DNA of 31,470 nt from JBCCYM01 sp039190005. Its GTDB lineage: Bacteria > Pseudomonadota > Gammaproteobacteria > UBA12402. The notes under the pieces are model-generated. The model worked only from the letters and a program-made list of their open reading frames with translations. It had not been told where the DNA came from and did not search any database. The stretch lies in contig JBCCYM010000011.1 in assembly GCA_039190005.1 (NCBI GenBank), positions 1 through 31,470 on the forward strand. Reading direction: 5' to 3'. Below are positions 15,295-23,984 of the stretch, piece after piece. The first letter of the stretch is position 1. Every line of letters begins with the position of its first letter. Both the position numbers and the translations under genes were made by a program.

Positions 15295-16327
15295 GTAATT
15301 GTCCCCCATGCCCATAGTCATCGCTTATCAACAAATTTCCTTGTTTGTCCATAACACTGCCTGTTGCCGGATCATTTTTAATATTCAGATGAGAATCAAG
15401 ATCAATATAATCAACAAGTGGCGCAATTGAACAAGCAGCAGAAATCGCCAACGATGATTCACTCATGCAACCTATCATCGTTTTTAAGCCATAAGCACGT
15501 GCAGTAGCAATAAGCCGCAACGCTTCTGTAAAACCACCACATTTCATAAGTTTAATGTTGATCCCATCAATAGATTCTGCTAATGCTGGAATATCATGAC
15601 TAAAATGACAAGATTCATCAACAAAAATAGGCAATGGTCGTTTACGATAGAGTTCCAACAACTGTTCTTCGTGGCCGACATTTAAAGGTTGTTCAACATA
15701 CTCAACGCCGCGCTCCGCTAACCATGTCAACATGAGCTTTGCTTTTGGCAATGTCCAACCACCATTGGCATCGACTCGCAATTTAACTCCGTGCTTGTCG
15801 GCAATTTTTTTAATCTCAATAAACATAGCTTGATCTGCTTCAATACCCTGAGGCGAACCTAATTTAATTTTTAATGTGCTCAAGCAATTATTTTGTAATA
15901 ATTTGCTGGTTCGCTCAGCTGCTTGTTGCGGCGACATAATGCCAATGGTCACCGAGGTGGCAAGTTTTTTCTTCGTCAGTCCGAACAATTTGTAGCATGG
16001 CAGTTGCGCTTTTTTTGCCAGCAGATCCCATAATGCCATGTCCAGGGCGGCTTGCACTGGCGCAATTAAACCCGCCTCTTTCCCTTGCTGCCAAATGGTC
16101 TGCACAGCCAGTTCATCAATATTATTCGTCTTTAAAAAAGTATCCAGTTGGCACGTTGCTTTGTCAACCGTTTGCCCTTGCTCATGATCGGGAACAGCTT
16201 CCCCGAACCCAACTTGATTGCCAAGTGTCATGGCAAGAAAAAGGTTCATCGAACCGGCTCTAACATCACGACTAATAGCTAACGGATGACGTTTGAGCAA
16301 CTCAACTGAAGAAATGTGGTAATTCAT
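15278..16327 (-). CDS. dgcA: Enolase-superfamily racemase/epimerase, DgcA-like (N-acetyl-D-glutamate racemase) or L-Ala-D/L-Glu epimerase
   Basis: This is a mandelate racemase/muconate lactonizing-type enzyme of 349 aa. Visible catalytic elements are the K-x-K at K153/K155 (KIKLG), the metal ligands D186 (DANGGW), E212 (EQP) and D237 (DESCH), and K259 in NIKLMKCGG as the opposite-face base. These fit a 1,1-proton transfer next to a carboxylate. Dipeptide epimerases share all of these features, so sequence motifs alone cannot separate the two functions. The downstream DUF1611 gene favours DgcA, which racemises N-acetyl-D-glutamate. The start overlaps the symporter stop as ATGA, and the end overlaps the next gene, so the three genes are tightly coupled. 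Confidence 0.75.
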   Translation of the reverse strand: MNYHISSVELLKRHPLAISRDVRAGSMNLFLAMTLGNQVGFGEAVPDHEQGQTVDKATCQLDTFLKTNNIDELAVQTIWQQGKEAGLIAPVQAALDMALWDLLAKKAQLPCYKLFGLTKKKLATSVTIGIMSPQQAAERTSKLLQNNCLSTLKIKLGSPQGIEADQAMFIEIKKIADKHGVKLRVDANGGWTLPKAKLMLTWLAERGVEYVEQPLNVGHEEQLLELYRKRPLPIFVDESCHFSHDIPALAESIDGINIKLMKCGGFTEALRLIATARAYGLKTMIGCMSESSLAISAACSIAPLVDYIDLDSHLNIKNDPATGSVMDKQGNLLISDDYGHGGQLHDNII

Positions 16328-17748
16328 AAGCAGTTACTATTTACTCTTTTTTTGGGCATAGGGCGTAAAAAATTATACATTATTATAAACAGCAGTAAAT
16401 TCACTAAGATACCAAAGGTGGCCGAATTAAGATAAGCGACGTTTGCTATAAAGCCACGCCATAACATTGCGCCTGCAAACCCACCTAATGCACTTATAAA
16501 ATAATGAAATGCACCACGACCAGCAATACCAAATATTGCTGCAACAAGGGGAACCAAAACAATAGGCGACCAGAGATTATATGAAAACAGCAGGATATCA
16601 AGGGCATTTTTCAAACCCATCGCAAAAAAAACCGCCAATACGCCCACTAAAAATGTGGTGATTTTAGTAATACGCAATAAAGCAAGCTGAGAGAAATTGA
16701 GGTCAAAAATTTTAGAACGGCAAATGGGTTGCATAATATCATTGATAAAAGAGATGGCAGCCGCATTAAGAAATCCAGCAGCCGATGACATGATAATTGC
16801 TATTAAAGCGGCAATTAAAAACCCTTTTAATACAGGAGGTGCCAAATTCATAATAACATAAGGCAAGGCCAGATTTGAATTAAGCGTATGATTATTAGTG
16901 TAAGCAATAAGTCCAATTAGTCCTGTAATGATAAAAACCGGTATAGATAAAATACCACTTGCCACTGTTCCCCGACATGTTGATTTTGGATTGGTCATAA
17001 ACAAACGTTGTACGTAAGGTGGCACCAATATTTCTCCAAACATAAAGGCAATAAACAATCCCAACAACACCCATATTTGATGAGCACTTCCAAAAGGAAA
17101 GAGAAAGCCAGTAGGTACCGAAGTGTTTATTGTTGACCACCCGCCTACTTTATGTAAGCCAGAAATAAAAAGAATGGGGATGCCGACAGCCAAAATTAAA
17201 AATTGAAAAACATCAGTATATACAACCGCTTTCATCCCGCCTAAGGTACAATAAATGATGATAATAAAAAAGCTGATTAACACGCCTATCAATGTATTGA
17301 TTTCAGGGAAAAAAGTATGGAAGATGGTACTCAATGCATTGATTTGCGCGCCGAGAATGCCCGCACAAATGAGCACCGCAAATATCCCCGTAAAAATTTG
17401 CGGGGAGTTGCCATAGGTTTTGGCAATCATATCGCCTACGGATAAGCAATCTTGATAATGTTTCATTCTTGGCGCAATAAGCGTGCCAACTAAAATTTCC
17501 TTTAAACTAAATCCGAGCAACGCAAAGGCATAAATCATGCCATGACTGTAAACTTTTGCGGCATTGCCTATCGTATATCCCCCGCCGATATAAGAAGCCG
17601 ATAAGGTGCAAAAGATAATAAATGCTGTAAAGTTCCGATGACCGACAGCAAAATGAGAAAAATTGCGAATACTTCGCCCAGAGAAAATCCCTATTCCTAA
17701 CGTGACAATCAAATATAGCATTATTATTGCCCAAGTTAAATCATGCAT
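16324..17748 (-). CDS. Sodium:solute symporter (SSS family)
   Basis: The product is a polytopic membrane protein with about 12-13 hydrophobic segments. SASYIGGGYTIGNAA near the N-terminus and TLGGMKAVVYTDVFQF in the middle are the signature regions of sodium:solute symporters (the second is the GGMKAVxWTDxxQ-like motif). I start at ATG 17748 (MHDLTW), giving 474 aa, because family members begin just before the first helix. An in-frame ATG at 17835 would add 29 residues without family resemblance, and neither start has a strong RBS. It is the first gene of the operon with the DgcA-like and DgcN-like genes. The likely substrate is therefore D-glutamate or a related amino acid or murein fragment, by context only. 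Confidence 0.88.
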   Translation of the reverse strand: MHDLTWAIIMLYLIVTLGIGIFSGRSIRNFSHFAVGHRNFTAFIIFCTLSASYIGGGYTIGNAAKVYSHGMIYAFALLGFSLKEILVGTLIAPRMKHYQDCLSVGDMIAKTYGNSPQIFTGIFAVLICAGILGAQINALSTIFHTFFPEINTLIGVLISFFIIIIYCTLGGMKAVVYTDVFQFLILAVGIPILFISGLHKVGGWSTINTSVPTGFLFPFGSAHQIWVLLGLFIAFMFGEILVPPYVQRLFMTNPKSTCRGTVASGILSIPVFIITGLIGLIAYTNNHTLNSNLALPYVIMNLAPPVLKGFLIAALIAIIMSSAAGFLNAAAISFINDIMQPICRSKIFDLNFSQLALLRITKITTFLVGVLAVFFAMGLKNALDILLFSYNLWSPIVLVPLVAAIFGIAGRGAFHYFISALGGFAGAMLWRGFIANVAYLNSATFGILVNLLLFIIMYNFLRPMPKKRVNSNCL

Positions 17749-17951
17749 TTCAGTCACGCAGTTTATGAAAATCAAGGTTGCTGTTTTGCGATACAAATGA
17801 AACAAATGTATCGGGAGAATGACACATTGAATCATCTGCTTTCTTACTTAACATATCATATTGTGATGAAATAAAATTATCAAGAAAATATTTGCGCGCT
17901 GTTGTCAACCTATGGTTTGAATTCAGGTTTGATTTTCCACGTTTTTCATCA

Positions 17952-17996
17952 CAGCACGCGTTCATATCTTGTCGCCAACTGCGGTTTTAAGGCTTA
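17952..17996. repeat. Right half of the TTAAACCTAAAAAC-type intergenic element
   Basis: The segment CTTGTCGCCAACTGCGG followed by TTTTAAGGCTTAA closely matches the right end of the element at 21471-21606 (CTTGCCGCCAACTGCAG, then TTTTTAGGTTAAA), including the preceding CACGC-TTCAT region. No left end is recognisable in 17749-17951. The terminal TTAA overlaps the stop codon (17994-17996) of the AddB-like gene. The rest of 17749-17951 shows no gene. Confidence 0.65.
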
Positions 17997-20576
17997 AGAT
18001 TTGTAATTGTCAATACGGCATAGGCTGGGAAAGTCACAATAATCACAAGTCTGTTTGGATTTAGGTTGCACTGCCGCATCACCATCGGCAAAATCTTGAG
18101 CCAGTTGGGTTAAGGTGTTTTGCCAGTAGGATAACTGGCTTGGCCAATTGTTTTCCCCCTTGGCAAGGTCACAAATTGCTTGTGTATCCGGTAGACATTG
18201 ATTTTTTTTCGCCGCGGTGCCAATAAATTTAGGGTTTTCAATGTTAACTTTGGCAAAGTAAATGCCGTTGGGTTTTTTTAATTGGATGCAGGCATAGAGC
18301 GGTAGTTGTGGTTCATCGGGGTGTGGATCAAACCAATCATTGATTGAATTGTGCTTGCCGGTTTTATAATCAATAATTAAAGTACTGCCATCTTCTAATT
18401 GATCAATGCGATCAATTTGTATGGTCATTTCCAAGCCGCCAATATGGATGTGCTGTTTTTTCTCTTCCGCTTGAACGGTAAAAGGTTGGCGTTCTTTTTC
18501 AAGCGTTAACCATTTACATAGTAACGTATGCAATCGGTGTGCTTCTATGGCGAGAAAGCTGGATGGCAAATGGGAAAAGTTTCTTTTGCTCAATACATGC
18601 TGAATAATTTCTGTCAGGCGTTGGTCGAGTGCTTGAGAAGATAATTGACAAAGCTGAGACCAGTCTTTGGTTTGTTGCCAAAATGTCTGCAATAGTTCAT
18701 GGACAATAATCCCGCGTTGCCTGCCATCGAAACCCAGGTGTAATTGTGGTATCGCTTCAGCTTGTAAACGGTATTTGGCGAACGCTCGAAATGGGCAAGC
18801 CGCTTGTTCTTTAATGACACCGCTGCCGCCTTTGGCGATAGTGTCCATCTTAACTTTATCTGATTTGACATCGTGTATTTGTTCTAATCGATTATTTTCA
18901 AATGAATTATTTTGATTGCTCTCTAAAGGTAACGCGTTATCAAGTGTCGGATAGTCTCTGATTAAAGCACTGGCTTGTAAGTCATAGTCATTGTCACATT
19001 GCGGGTAACTGAAAACAATGGTTTGGCTGTGTTGAATCAGATGTTCAGTCATCATTTTACTGAAAGCCAATTGTCGTTCCGGTGTCGCGTTGGGCATGTT
19101 CAATTGCTTTTGTACGGCGTAGGGTAAAAACGCGTTCGCGTTGGCGGCATCCGGCCAATGCCTGTCATCCAGTCCCATCACCCAGCTATGGGTAAAGGAT
19201 AGCGCGGTGGCTTCTAATAAGCCAAGAATTTGAATTTTAGCGTGGTCATCATCTTGCGCTTGGAAGAGTGTATTCGTGGTAATCTGTTCCAGACAAGACA
19301 GTGCTTTAGCCGCGCCAATAGCATGACATACATCATCCATCGCGGCAAAATTATCCAATACTGTCTGCCATTTTTGTAAGGCTTGATATTCTCGGCTATT
19401 TAAACTTCGTTCCCCTGGCCAGCCGAGCGCGGAAAGTGCGGCGTTAAAAGGCGTTAACCAATGACTTGGCCGTTGTTTTTTCGGCCAAATAGTCTTTCGC
19501 AAAGCGCGGCAACTGTCAGCTAGCCGGGGGCAGTGACGCGCGTGACTGATGACTTCTTTTAATTGTAAGTGATAGTAATTTTCTCGCAAGGTAATATCGA
19601 GTAGCGCTCGTTGATTGAGTTCGCTTTCAGCGCCGTTAATAAAAGGCGAAAGAATCATCGCGCTGATGTTTTTTATTGATGTTGGTGTATCGCACTGGCA
19701 TTTCAATGCCAGTATAGCCATAGCCACTTTGATAATCGGTTCATCAATCAATGCCGTGCCAGAGGAAATATTATAATGTTGATCAGCCAGTATGGTTTGA
19801 CAATGACATAAAATGTCGTGACGTTTTTGATTAAGATCTGGCACAATACAGGCAACGCGCGCCTTAGCTGCTTTTTGACTGATTGATTTTGCCCAGCGTA
19901 ACATGTGCTGGATTTCATGATGGCTATCCTTGGCGCAAGTCTGATTTATTTTAGTTTGCTGCTGTTGCTTGGTGTCATTGTATTCTATAGTCGTGCCGAT
20001 AGCTGTGAGTGCCGCGATTAATTTTTGTTGCTGTGGGGTAAATTCCAGAAAACCATAAAATAGCACGCGCTGTGGCACGGCAATCGCTTTTTTAGTGATT
20101 AAATTACAAATCACATCGGCTAATTCATCCATGTCAATATATTTTTTCTGGTAATGCTTATAATGATCGCACCAGGTGATAAATGTTTGTGTCGCTTTAT
20201 TGGTGTAGGATCGAAGGTCATCGACAGCTAGATTGTAATGACGCAATAGCGTTTTTGCCGCGATTGCTGCTTTAACCGTGTTATTTATATTGATCAAACT
20301 GGTATCACTGTGTTCGCTAATGATTTTTTGCCATACATAGCGCTGTTGGTGTGTATTTAGGAATACCCGCGCTTGTGTTTGCCCGTCAAGCATGGCCGCA
20401 TCCCAGCAGGTTTTGAGCCAGGTTTCTAACGGCATAATAGACAGACTGCGCCAGCTTTTTTTATTGTTTATTTTTTGTTGCTGGTCGTATTGATGACGCA
20501 AATAGCGACTCAATCGTTTGCCGGCGGTAATTACCAGTGTATTCTCATTGATGTTTTCAGGGCTTATCGTTACCAT
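17994..20576 (-). CDS. AddB-like PD-(D/E)XK nuclease, probable DNA repair protein
   Basis: This 860-aa protein resembles the stand-alone AddB-like repair proteins of proteobacteria (the family of TIGR03623). The N-terminal two thirds is a degenerate helicase-like region that opens with LVITAGKRLSRYLRHQYD. The C-terminal nuclease has the PD-(D/E)XK signature, with IQIDRIDQLEDG, then D736-Y-K738 in LIIDYKTGK. Four cysteines placed as in AddB iron-sulfur nucleases are visible: C594 in QAACPFRAF, and C844, C847 and C853 in CDYCDFPSLC. A helicase partner of the AddA/UvrD type, often adjacent in other genomes, is not in this window. No good RBS is seen. The stop codon lies inside an intergenic repeat. 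Confidence 0.88.
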   Translation of the reverse strand: MVTISPENINENTLVITAGKRLSRYLRHQYDQQQKINNKKSWRSLSIMPLETWLKTCWDAAMLDGQTQARVFLNTHQQRYVWQKIISEHSDTSLININNTVKAAIAAKTLLRHYNLAVDDLRSYTNKATQTFITWCDHYKHYQKKYIDMDELADVICNLITKKAIAVPQRVLFYGFLEFTPQQQKLIAALTAIGTTIEYNDTKQQQQTKINQTCAKDSHHEIQHMLRWAKSISQKAAKARVACIVPDLNQKRHDILCHCQTILADQHYNISSGTALIDEPIIKVAMAILALKCQCDTPTSIKNISAMILSPFINGAESELNQRALLDITLRENYYHLQLKEVISHARHCPRLADSCRALRKTIWPKKQRPSHWLTPFNAALSALGWPGERSLNSREYQALQKWQTVLDNFAAMDDVCHAIGAAKALSCLEQITTNTLFQAQDDDHAKIQILGLLEATALSFTHSWVMGLDDRHWPDAANANAFLPYAVQKQLNMPNATPERQLAFSKMMTEHLIQHSQTIVFSYPQCDNDYDLQASALIRDYPTLDNALPLESNQNNSFENNRLEQIHDVKSDKVKMDTIAKGGSGVIKEQAACPFRAFAKYRLQAEAIPQLHLGFDGRQRGIIVHELLQTFWQQTKDWSQLCQLSSQALDQRLTEIIQHVLSKRNFSHLPSSFLAIEAHRLHTLLCKWLTLEKERQPFTVQAEEKKQHIHIGGLEMTIQIDRIDQLEDGSTLIIDYKTGKHNSINDWFDPHPDEPQLPLYACIQLKKPNGIYFAKVNIENPKFIGTAAKKNQCLPDTQAICDLAKGENNWPSQLSYWQNTLTQLAQDFADGDAAVQPKSKQTCDYCDFPSLCRIDNYKS

Positions 20577-20619
20577 ATATCGTTTATAACTGATTTTATT
20601 GATTTAAGTAAAGCATCCC

Positions 20620-21399
20620 GTGACGATATTTGCTCATCATTCACTTTTGTTTATCACCAGCGTGTTGATGATAACCGGTTTTTTTGCCGGTATGGTCGAT
20701 ACCATCTCCGGTGGTGGCGGTTTAATCGCCTTGCCGATGCTGATTGGTTTGGGACTGCCAATTACAACGGCTATCGGCACAAATAGATTACAAGGTATTA
20801 TTGGCGAATTGGTCGCGCTTTTTCGTTTTATTGTCGGCTATAAAGTGCTCGATTTATCCAAGATAACATGGGCGTTAGTGGTCATCGCCATCAGTGCCAG
20901 TCTTGGCGCCTTGGTGGTGATGCGTATCCATCCTGATATTTTAAACAAGTGTATTCCTTTTTTGTTATTAGCTATTCTGCTCTATATTGTGTTTCGTCCA
21001 CAGTTAGGTAGAAAAGATATTCAACAGCGTATTTCGCCGATATGGTTTTATGGTCTATTTGCTGTTGTTATCGGGTTTTACAATGGTTTTTTTGGTCCGG
21101 GCACCGGTTCTTTTTGGGTATTCGCGTTGATGTATTGTCTTGGACTTAATCAGCAACGGGCGACAATACAAATGAAACCGTTGAACTTAGTCGGTAATGT
21201 TGCCAGTATTTTATGGTTTATTTTTGCCAGTAAGGTTGATTATGTTGCCGTGTTAGCAATGGCGGTGGGGCAAATTTTTGCCGCTTATTTTTCCACATAC
21301 CTGGTGGTATCCAAAGGCTATAAAGTAATACGACCATTGTTTATTGTCATTGTCGCGGTGATGACTATTGATTTGTTTGTTAAGAATTTTTTTGTTTGA
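20620..21399 (+). CDS. TauE/SafE family permease (YfcA-like)
   Basis: The 259-aa membrane protein has about eight hydrophobic segments in two related halves. The first half has FFAGMVDTISGGGGLIALPMLIGLG, and the second has GFYNGFFGPGTGSFWVFA. These paired glycine-rich motifs define the TauE/SafE family, many of whose members are putative exporters of sulfite or organosulfonates. The predicted start is GTG 20620 with a poor RBS; a later start would cut into the first helix. It is divergent from the AddB-like gene, with 43 bases between. A strong hairpin follows at 21447-21473. The transported anion is unknown. Confidence 0.9.
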   Translation: MTIFAHHSLLFITSVLMITGFFAGMVDTISGGGGLIALPMLIGLGLPITTAIGTNRLQGIIGELVALFRFIVGYKVLDLSKITWALVVIAISASLGALVVMRIHPDILNKCIPFLLLAILLYIVFRPQLGRKDIQQRISPIWFYGLFAVVIGFYNGFFGPGTGSFWVFALMYCLGLNQQRATIQMKPLNLVGNVASILWFIFASKVDYVAVLAMAVGQIFAAYFSTYLVVSKGYKVIRPLFIVIVAVMTIDLFVKNFFV

Positions 21400-21446
21400 T
21401 ATACCCAACGCACATCAAGATGCGAATTGATATATAAGCCTTAGCA

Positions 21447-21473
21447 AAAGGGGAGTATCGATTACTCCCCTTT
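21447..21473 (+). terminator. Terminator hairpin after the TauE/SafE gene
   Basis: AAAGGGGAGTA (21447-21457) pairs perfectly with TACTCCCCTTT (21463-21473) around a five-base loop, with three T at the 3' side and A at the 5' side. It could work in both directions. It abuts the intergenic element that starts at 21471. The stretch 21400-21446 shows nothing else. Confidence 0.75.
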
Positions 21474-21606
21474 AAACCTAAAAACCGCAGTTAATCGCCA
21501 AGCGAGAGCGCAGCATCTTGATCCGTCTAGCAAAATATTTTATGTCACTAACCAAATCAATCTGTTACACGCTCATCTTGCCGCCAACTGCAGTTTTTAG
21601 GTTAAA
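21471..21606. repeat. Complete copy of the TTAAACCTAAAAAC-type palindromic element
   Basis: The left end (21471-21500, TTTAAACCTAAAAACCGCAG then TTAATCGCCA) is an inverted copy of the right end (21577-21606, CTTGCCGCCAACTGCAG then TTTTTAGGTTAAA), with a few mismatches over about 30 bases. The interior of about 75 bases has GTCTAGCAAAATATTT, also found in the partial copy at 23772-23820. It encodes no protein, and the shape is that of a small MITE-like or REP-like element. Confidence 0.8.
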
Positions 21607-21637
21607 TTTATCCCTTTAGGGTTTCTTTTTTCAATTA

Positions 21638-23605
21638 CTATTGTAAAGAATCACTAAACTTATTTACAATTATTATTGCTTTTACTTCATTATCAACACC
21701 ATCCGATAAGCTAGACCATCCTTTATAACCAGTCCATTCAACAACATAATTAACACGTTCTCCAGTGTTACCAGCACCAACATGTTCAAAGTGACCGCCT
21801 AGGTACATAGTAGAATTAAAATCATTTATTTTGATGGCTGACACCCCACCACTGACGCCAGTTGAGTCATCGCTAGTAAAACTAGACCACTTGTCTTTGT
21901 AGTTATCCCATTTAACGATGTGAAAGAATAGAGGTCCTTCTGATCCCGTTGTTCCAGCGTTGATGAAATTTCCACCAATATAGAGATTGTTAAATAGATC
22001 TGTGTCAAGTGCTAGCACACGACGATTTACTCCTGTTTTGCCATCATCAGAAAAACCAGACCATTCATTGTCATCCCATTGAACAATGTGGTTGACTACA
22101 TCACCGCTGCCATCTGTACCCGTTCTTATAAATTGACCTCCAACGTAGAGTTTACCATATTTAAAGGCAAGTGCCCTTACGTTATCATCTAGTCCATTTT
22201 CTCCATTATTTTTGTCGATCAACGCAGACCAATTGCCAGCATTCCATTCAGCAATGTGGTTGACTACCATGCCATCATCATGGCTACCAATTTCGTCAAA
22301 TGCCCCACCGACATAGATGTCATCTGAATAATCTTCAGCAAATGCTCTAACTGTACCATTTACGCCAATTTTTCCATCATTGGACAAAGGCAACCAATTG
22401 TCACCATCCCACTCAACAATGTTATTGACTGTCATACCGTCATCTGTAGTACCCGTTCTGTCAAAATCACCACCAATATAGAGCTTATCTGAACGATGTT
22501 CAAAGATAAGAGCATAAACATTTCCATCCACTCCAGTTTTTCCATGACTGATTAAAGGAGAGAAATCTTTGCCATCCCATTTAGTAATATGATTAACCTT
22601 TTCACCACCTGCATTTGTGAAATTTCCGCCAATGTAAACATCACCTCTATCATCAACAGCAAGTGCCTGTACGGAGGCATTCGTTCCATTCACTTCATTC
22701 TTTTGGTCAATCAAGGGAGACCACTTGCTACCATCCCACATAGCAAGACGATTAAGTGGCTTAGGCTCATTCCCCCCTGTAAAACGGAAATAACCACCGA
22801 TTATTAATTCTGGTTTGCTCTGAATTCTAATCTCGGTAGAGTCACCATTATTGGCTGATATATTCAGATGAGCATTAATAGGTTTCCCAATAGTTGCGTC
22901 AGCCACTTTTTTTGCACGAATATAAAGTTCACAGCTTTCTTTGGGTGTCAATGAAGACATGCGGTTGCCATTAACGATACAACTGTCTGAACAGTTTTTC
23001 TTACACCAGTTGCCAACACTATTTGTGCCATTATAAATTTCAAAGCCAGCTACATGAATATTAGGATTGTTCATATCAGTAATACTAGCTTTAGACAATT
23101 GTACTACTTTAGTACCCATATTGGTTACAGTAATTACTTTGGCACTCAGACCTTTATTAATTTGATTAGGATTAATATCGGCGCTTAAAGCCAATGAGCC
23201 GTTTACATGAAGTGTCAGTGACTTTCGGGTTAGGTTTACTTTTCTTAATTGACTGTCAGATTTTTCTAGAACGTGTAAGGTGTGCGCTACGGGATTTGTA
23301 GTTTTATCAGTTGTAATGGTAATTGAACAACGTTTACTGCCTTTTGTAATAACACAACTTTTTGGTGTATGCATGAGGCTAAGTAATGTCGAAGAATTAA
23401 CAATAAATTTAGTGGCATTCGCTAAATCTTCATTCGCTGTAAAGGTTAGTATTGTGCTGCCACCTTGTTGCACGGATGATGTGGACAGTGTAGGCGTGAC
23501 AGTCGTAATAAGCGTTTTTTTATTACTCGCATTAGAATCAGTAAACAAAAATAATGCTGATGTTAGTGCGATACCGGTACCAAATAATAACACAAAGTTT
23601 TTCAT
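21638..23605 (-). CDS. Exported protein with seven propeller repeats and Cys-pair N-module
   Basis: A signal peptide (MKNFVLLFGTGIALTSALFLF, cleavage probably near NAS) exports this 655-aa protein. It has no lipobox cysteine. Residues about 35-125 carry the same module as two other proteins in this window: QQGGSTILTF, then C84 and C93 in SCVITKGSKRC. A middle beta domain (about 130-265) has more cysteines (NWCKKNCSDSC). The C-terminal half has seven repeats of about 50-58 residues with consensus LYIGG-x-F-x3-G, then VNHIVEWD-x2-W-x-P-L and V-x-ALA, enough for one seven-bladed beta-propeller. AAGGGGG six bases before ATG is a strong RBS. The function is unknown; periplasmic or secreted binding is likely. 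Confidence 0.85.
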   Translation of the reverse strand: MKNFVLLFGTGIALTSALFLFTDSNASNKKTLITTVTPTLSTSSVQQGGSTILTFTANEDLANATKFIVNSSTLLSLMHTPKSCVITKGSKRCSITITTDKTTNPVAHTLHVLEKSDSQLRKVNLTRKSLTLHVNGSLALSADINPNQINKGLSAKVITVTNMGTKVVQLSKASITDMNNPNIHVAGFEIYNGTNSVGNWCKKNCSDSCIVNGNRMSSLTPKESCELYIRAKKVADATIGKPINAHLNISANNGDSTEIRIQSKPELIIGGYFRFTGGNEPKPLNRLAMWDGSKWSPLIDQKNEVNGTNASVQALAVDDRGDVYIGGNFTNAGGEKVNHITKWDGKDFSPLISHGKTGVDGNVYALIFEHRSDKLYIGGDFDRTGTTDDGMTVNNIVEWDGDNWLPLSNDGKIGVNGTVRAFAEDYSDDIYVGGAFDEIGSHDDGMVVNHIAEWNAGNWSALIDKNNGENGLDDNVRALAFKYGKLYVGGQFIRTGTDGSGDVVNHIVQWDDNEWSGFSDDGKTGVNRRVLALDTDLFNNLYIGGNFINAGTTGSEGPLFFHIVKWDNYKDKWSSFTSDDSTGVSGGVSAIKINDFNSTMYLGGHFEHVGAGNTGERVNYVVEWTGYKGWSSLSDGVDNEVKAIIIVNKFSDSLQ

Positions 23606-23984
23606 TGAGTCCCCCTTCTTTTATTTTTTTAATTATTTTACAAACCCGTCATATTATACCTAAAATTTTAGGTTTGTCACTAAAAAATTGGGATAATTGT
23701 TGTCAATATTTATAATTGTCTGCTTTTAGAGCACATAAATTGTGTGCTATCAATTGATATTTATTCCAAGAGCTGCAGTTGATCGGCAATGTCTTGATTA
23801 GTCTAGCAACATAAAAATTTCGACTCCTCACCCATTAAACCACATATCTCTAGAATATAAATTATTTATACTTTGATTGATTTTCATCGAAATGAGGTGT
23901 ATGAAAATAGGTCTTCATTCAGGCTTATTTTGAAACTAGTAACGTTTGTACCCTGATCAAAGATTGGCAATAAAAAATATAACA
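23606..23984. repeat. Gene-free stretch with a 16-bp palindrome and a partial intergenic element
   Basis: ACCTAAAATTTTAGGT at 23658-23673 is a perfect palindrome, equal to the left and right ends of the intergenic element joined head to head. From 23772 to 23820, GCTGCAGTTGATCGGCAA and GTCTTGATTAGTCTAGCAAC match the left interior of the element at 21471-21606. The 655-aa gene starts on the left and the mltD-like gene ends on the right, so promoter sequences for the former should lie here. I found no convincing hexamers and no gene. Confidence 0.6.

Noticed and set aside
17749..17835. Longer N-terminus of the symporter from ATG 17835
   Set aside because: The extra 29 residues do not look like the family and contain no good RBS upstream. 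The start before the first helix at 17748 is more typical.
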